From contig JABXGU010000629.1 of NCBI GenBank assembly GCA_016550415.1, forward strand, positions 1-6,455: a stretch of DNA of 6,455 nucleotides. Reading direction: 5' to 3'. Position 1 is the stretch's first letter; each line of letters begins with the position of its first letter. Source of the stretch: an archaeon. GTDB lineage: Archaea; Asgardarchaeota; Hermodarchaeia; Hermodarchaeales; Hermodarchaeaceae. The notes beneath the pieces were generated by a model that saw only the letters and a list, made by a program, of their open reading frames with translations, did not search any database and was not told where the DNA came from. The translations under genes and the position numbers were made by a program. Shown here one piece after another: positions 3,810 to 6,455 of this stretch.

Positions 3810-5174
3810 CTAGGTTTTGTAGCCAAAATCTGCATAGATTTTCTGAACCCTCTTCTGCCAAGAGGGAAACTGATCAATGTTGTCAGGATAACTCTTGTAA
3901 AGTTGGAGCAACTCACTCATCGCCTTTGATATTCGCTGGATACGACGCAACAATCCTAGCTTACGCAGACCACGAAGGAATCGACCAGCCTTATCTGTCG
4001 CTGATAATTCCAGACCTTCTCCAGCATTTGCCCGAAGCAAATCCTCTGTAGTGATAATGCGATTATTAATGACAAATTCGAACTCCTCATTACCAACCTC
4101 TTGAAGTAACCTTCGCATCAAATCCAGTGAAGCAATCTTTTGCCCATAACCCTCACGATTGTATCTAACATTAAAGTCCCAAAGCCCAGCCATGGAAATA
4201 TCACCGGATTCAATTGCAGCCTTAATTACAGGAGCAGCAACATGTCCCGCCTCCAAACTAGAACCTATACCTCCACCGTGAATGGGGTTACAGTGGCATC
4301 CTGCATCTCCTATGAACATTATGCCGTCTGCGACACAGGTCCATAGGGGTCGTCGTAGGGGGCAGGCTCCACCTCCTCCGTGGATGACTTTTGCCGCCTT
4401 GAACATTGGGTTGCTAGCAAGGAATTGTTTGTAGAGTTCTTTTGGTCGGTGTCCTTGTCCTCCTTGTGTACCGAGACCGATATTAGCGATTGTTTCACCC
4501 TTTGGGAATATCCAGATGTATCCTCCTGGTGAGTATCTGTCATCCATGATTATGATGCAGCGGTCAGTGTGTTCTGGGGGTTGTTGGAGCTCAAGGATTT
4601 CTCTGTAGCATACAGCTTGATCTGATAGGTCGATAGTGGCTTCTATGAGTGGATGTTTTATTTTTCGGCGTAGTGTTGCTGACATTCCGGTTGCGTCAAC
4701 AGTCACATGTGCAGTGGCTTCTTTTATGGTGTTAGTGGTTTTGTCTTTGTAACGGACACCGGTAACTGTGCTATTTTCAAAGATGGGTTCTAGTGTGTGA
4801 GCGTTATCACGGATTTCAGCTCCCGCATCTTCAGCGTATTTTAGGAGACGTTGGCCAAAATGAAGACGGTCAATGGTCCATCCATCGCAGACTTCACCTG
4901 GTTGACGTTGGCTGACTGTGACATAATTTTTCATGCTGGGAGGGTAGATGTCGATGCCGTTGATTGGTGTACCTAGTTCATCGCCAGTGGGATAAGGTAT
5001 GCCTGCATTCTTTAGGTGGTGGAGGGCGATACCTTCTCCACAGACCTTGTCTCCCACACGGTTCCGTGGTAATCTTTCAAGGAGTAAAACATTGAGACCC
5101 AATTTGGCTGCCTGATGTGCTAAATGGGCGCCTGCAGGTCCAGCGCCTACAATGATAAGGTCATGCTGTGGCAT
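3810..5174 (-). CDS. Geranylgeranyl reductase family flavoprotein (archaeal ether-lipid saturation)
   Basis: This 454-residue FAD enzyme belongs to the family that hydrogenates isoprenoid double bonds of digeranylgeranylglycerophospholipids, a late step in archaeal membrane lipid synthesis. The N-terminus has the Rossmann dinucleotide motif G-A-G-P-A-G (10-15) after a short strand, then the C-G-E-G-I motif (45-49) typical of the family. A D-A-T-G (160-163), the signature Y-x-W-x-F-P (219-224) of the substrate cavity, and the second FAD motif F-I-G-D-A-G (287-292) followed by a His/Gly-rich P-I-H-G-G-G-I-G complete the pattern. About 50 C-terminal residues rich in basic and aromatic positions extend beyond the usual length of near 400. 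ATG at 5174 is supported by GAGGA some 7 bases upstream. The iron-sulfur protein gene lies 73 bases upstream on the same strand and could supply electrons. Subfamily and exact substrate (phospholipid or isoprenoid precursor) are uncertain. Confidence 0.93.
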   Translation of the reverse strand: MPQHDLIIVGAGPAGAHLAHQAAKLGLNVLLLERLPRNRVGDKVCGEGIALHHLKNAGIPYPTGDELGTPINGIDIYPPSMKNYVTVSQRQPGEVCDGWTIDRLHFGQRLLKYAEDAGAEIRDNAHTLEPIFENSTVTGVRYKDKTTNTIKEATAHVTVDATGMSATLRRKIKHPLIEATIDLSDQAVCYREILELQQPPEHTDRCIIIMDDRYSPGGYIWIFPKGETIANIGLGTQGGQGHRPKELYKQFLASNPMFKAAKVIHGGGGACPLRRPLWTCVADGIMFIGDAGCHCNPIHGGGIGSSLEAGHVAAPVIKAAIESGDISMAGLWDFNVRYNREGYGQKIASLDLMRRLLQEVGNEEFEFVINNRIITTEDLLRANAGEGLELSATDKAGRFLRGLRKLGLLRRIQRISKAMSELLQLYKSYPDNIDQFPSWQKRVQKIYADFGYKT

Positions 5175-5216
5175 AGCAGGTTCCTCTCGAAATTTAGTGT
5201 TTTACAGTCTAGTCTT

Positions 5217-5222
5217 CTATAA
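5217..5222 (-). promoter_or_regulatory. TATA-like box for the geranylgeranyl reductase gene
   Basis: On the minus strand TTATAG within ACTTATAGAA lies 43-48 bases before the ATG at 5174. A start about 25 bases downstream would leave a leader of around 20 bases that contains the GAGGA ribosome binding site. The reductase may thus have its own promoter in addition to read-through from the upstream iron-sulfur gene. Confidence 0.35.
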
Positions 5223-5247
5223 GTATTCTTTGCCCTCTTCTAGCTAG

Positions 5248-5982
5248 CTATTCGCTAGTTTGCACTTTATTATCCATTACGATTTTTATGGTATCATCAC
5301 AGGGAACCCGTTGACCAACGGGACAGACACAAGAACAGCGTGTGCACCAAAGTGTAGTATAAGGAGAAATTGGACGTCTGTGAAGGGAACTTGTAAGGCA
5401 TAGTTCACGATTGAATTGGCCATTTTCTAAAGCATTTACTGGACATGCCTTGACGCATTCATCACAGTCTTTACAGTAGGAGTTATCTGTCATGATTGAT
5501 TTGGAAGGCAGTTCTTTATCAATGGCAAGAGCGCGTAGGCGTACTCGTGGACCAAACTGGGGAGTGATTAGCAGATTATTGCGACCGATGACTCCAAGCC
5601 CTGCTAGGACAGCGGCATCTTTGAGATAGATACCTGGCTCATATCCTAGAACCTTTGATTTTACTCCACATTGTTGCAGGAAGAGGGCAAGGCGATAGCA
5701 TATGGTTTGAAGAATCTCGTCTTCAAAGGCGCGCCCAATTGTGCTTCGACCAACCCCGGTTGTGGGAGGTGCTTGTATCCAGATGTCCAGTATTGGATCA
5801 ACCATGTTTAAGGCAAGAACAATGACTGTACGAGCTTCAGGGAAAGTGTGAGTTGGTCGGTGTTCAGGAGGGTATCTTTTGAACCGGTCCACAGAAGCGA
5901 AGCCAATTAGGTCTGCACCCCATTTCAAGGCTTTCTGTTGGATTTCATCTGCAAGGGTATTTTCCACATTTAGCACTCTCAC
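5248..5982 (-). CDS. QueG-related protein with two [4Fe-4S] sites, short form
   Basis: This 244-residue protein resembles epoxyqueuosine reductase QueG and related corrinoid iron-sulfur reductases (COG1600). The N-terminal region shows G-A-D-L-I-G-F-A and the Y-P-x-x-x...P-E-A-R-T-V-I-V-L-A pattern. The middle has K-D-A-A-V-L-A-G-L-G-V-I-G-R-N-N-L-L-I-T-P-x-F-G-P (121-145), close to the RxAGLGWxGKNxxLIxPxxGS motif. The first ferredoxin-type cluster is C170-x2-C173-x2-C176-x3-C180-P. The second uses C213-x2-C216-x3-C220-P with C195, as in QueG. The HEAT-repeat C-terminus of bacterial QueG is absent and the protein is about 100 residues shorter, so tRNA queuosine synthesis is unlikely, also because archaea make archaeosine instead. 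It may be an electron-transfer or reductase partner of the adjacent lipid reductase (inference). The GTG at 5982 is the first possible start (TGA 6 bases upstream) but lacks a Shine-Dalgarno. Confidence 0.85.
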   Translation of the reverse strand: MRVLNVENTLADEIQQKALKWGADLIGFASVDRFKRYPPEHRPTHTFPEARTVIVLALNMVDPILDIWIQAPPTTGVGRSTIGRAFEDEILQTICYRLALFLQQCGVKSKVLGYEPGIYLKDAAVLAGLGVIGRNNLLITPQFGPRVRLRALAIDKELPSKSIMTDNSYCKDCDECVKACPVNALENGQFNRELCLTSSLHRRPISPYTTLWCTRCSCVCPVGQRVPCDDTIKIVMDNKVQTSE

Positions 5983-6121
5983 TGGATTTCAAGTTACTAG
6001 CAATGTCTCCTTTACTTAATATCAGATTGGGTATGTCTTGTTGTCTTATTCTTAGTAACATTTCTTTAGCGGAAACTCTTATACATAGGCTATTCGTTTT
6101 AGAAGGGCTATAGAAATTTTA

Positions 6122-6135
6122 GAGAATATATTCTC
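6122..6135. promoter_or_regulatory. Perfect 14-bp palindrome with TATA-like core upstream of the PiT gene
   Basis: GAGAATATATTCTC is its own reverse complement. Its AATATATT core could serve as TATA box for the plus-strand transporter, with a start near 6155 and a leader of about 30 bases, and possibly for the divergent minus-strand gene. A repressor binding the palindrome would occlude the core promoter. The identity of the regulator is unknown. Confidence 0.4.
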
Positions 6136-6150
6136 CAGTTATTAGGACAG

Positions 6151-6162
6151 GTGGCCCGCCAC
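6151..6162. repeat. Short inverted repeat GTGGC-CC-GCCAC in the transporter leader
   Basis: Five-base perfect arms with a 2-base centre lie between the palindromic box and the ribosome binding site (GGAGG at 6172-6176). As RNA it could only fold with a slightly opened stem (GTGG/CCAC and a 4-base loop). It could also be an operator. It sits close to the predicted transcription start. Confidence 0.3.
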
Positions 6163-6187
6163 ATTATTGTCGGAGGCAAAAAAAATC

Positions 6188-6455
6188 GTGTTTGATATCT
6201 TGTCTCTCCTGCCAGTAATAATGCTCATCGTCCTAGTCTTCATTGTGGCAATCTCCATTGGGGCCAATGATGAAACTAGGGCTAGCGTCGTGGGTTCAAA
6301 AATAATAACATTGAATGCGGCAATACTGCTTGGCGCGTTCCTTCAAGTAGCTGGTGCTCAATTACTGGGGGTGGGAGTATCCAAAACAATTGGTCAAGAT
6401 ATGGTACTGATTGACCTACAACTGGACATAGTACTCATTCTTGCCATTGCTATGA
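6188..6455 (+). CDS. PiT-family inorganic phosphate (anion) transporter, N-terminal part
   Basis: The gene runs off the right edge; 89 residues are visible. PiT permeases move phosphate with H+ or Na+ across the cytoplasmic membrane and have two inverted repeats, each with a G-A-N-D signature. Here a first membrane segment (residues 7-24) ends in I-G-A-N-D-E-T (24-30). V-V-G-S-K-I-I-T-L-N-A-A-I-L-L-G-A-F-L-Q-V-A-G-A-Q-L-L-G-type spacing follows, with V-S-K-T-I-G just as in PiT proteins (Va-x-T-I). The usual A-N-x after G-A-N-D is replaced by E-T-R, a mild departure that may indicate a divergent subfamily or another anion. GTG at 6188 is preferred because GGAGG lies 11 bases upstream and it supplies the full first helix; ATG at 6221 would cut the helix in half. 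It is divergent from the iron-sulfur gene. Confidence 0.88.
   Translation, partial: MFDILSLLPVIMLIVLVFIVAISIGANDETRASVVGSKIITLNAAILLGAFLQVAGAQLLGVGVSKTIGQDMVLIDLQLDIVLILAIAM

Noticed and set aside
3716..3929. Overlapping ORFs on both strands near the reductase 3' end
   Set aside because: Both overlap the reductase coding sequence or the structured intergenic region in another frame, lack ribosome binding sites and match no family.
4140..4543. Plus-strand and minus-strand ORFs inside the reductase gene
   Set aside because: They are antisense or alternate-frame shadows; the reductase frame here carries the Y-x-W-x-F-P and G-D motifs.

Overview
The window looks archaeal. Its most diagnostic gene is a geranylgeranyl-reductase-family flavoprotein of the kind that saturates archaeal ether lipids. 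An archaeal-type XRE regulator (COG2522-like), TATA-like boxes and T-tract ends, and Shine-Dalgarno sites in front of GTG starts fit the same picture. The lineage cannot be fixed from this sequence. An uncultured mesophilic archaeal group, possibly Asgard, is only a guess.

Layout from left to right. Positions 2-241 (+) hold the C-terminal part of a GNAT acetyltransferase. Tail to tail with it on the minus strand lie two very small ORFs. One is a strictly alternating Lys-Ser/Thr peptide (395-475), which has a strong Shine-Dalgarno but an ATT where the start codon should be. The other, 37 bases downstream, is an Asp/Glu/Trp peptide (271-357). A gene-poor stretch (about 497-792) ends in a terminator-like hairpin behind a 283-residue minus-strand protein (793-1644). 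That protein is unrecognised, but its second half may adopt a Cas2/PaaX/ChrB-like fold. A divergent intergenic region with a dyad leads to the small HTH regulator with three CxxC pairs (1862-2212, +). An integral membrane protein resembling GT-C glycosyltransferases follows (2294-3487, +).

The 322-base gap at 3488-3809 has a T-tract, a TATA box, and then long complementary segments consistent with one or two structured hairpins. This is a candidate non-coding RNA. On the minus strand follow the geranylgeranyl reductase (3810-5174) and, upstream of it, a short two-[4Fe-4S] protein related to QueG (5248-5982). They point the same way 73 bases apart, so the iron-sulfur protein could be co-expressed with the lipid reductase, although the reductase also has its own TATA-like box. 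Divergent from them, the window ends in the N-terminus of a PiT-type phosphate/anion transporter (6188 onward, +). Its upstream region holds a perfect 14-base palindrome with a TATA-like core.

The least explained elements are the oppositely charged microprotein pair and the structured RNA candidate. Neither is covered by the conventional genes, and all of the RNA folding was done by hand.
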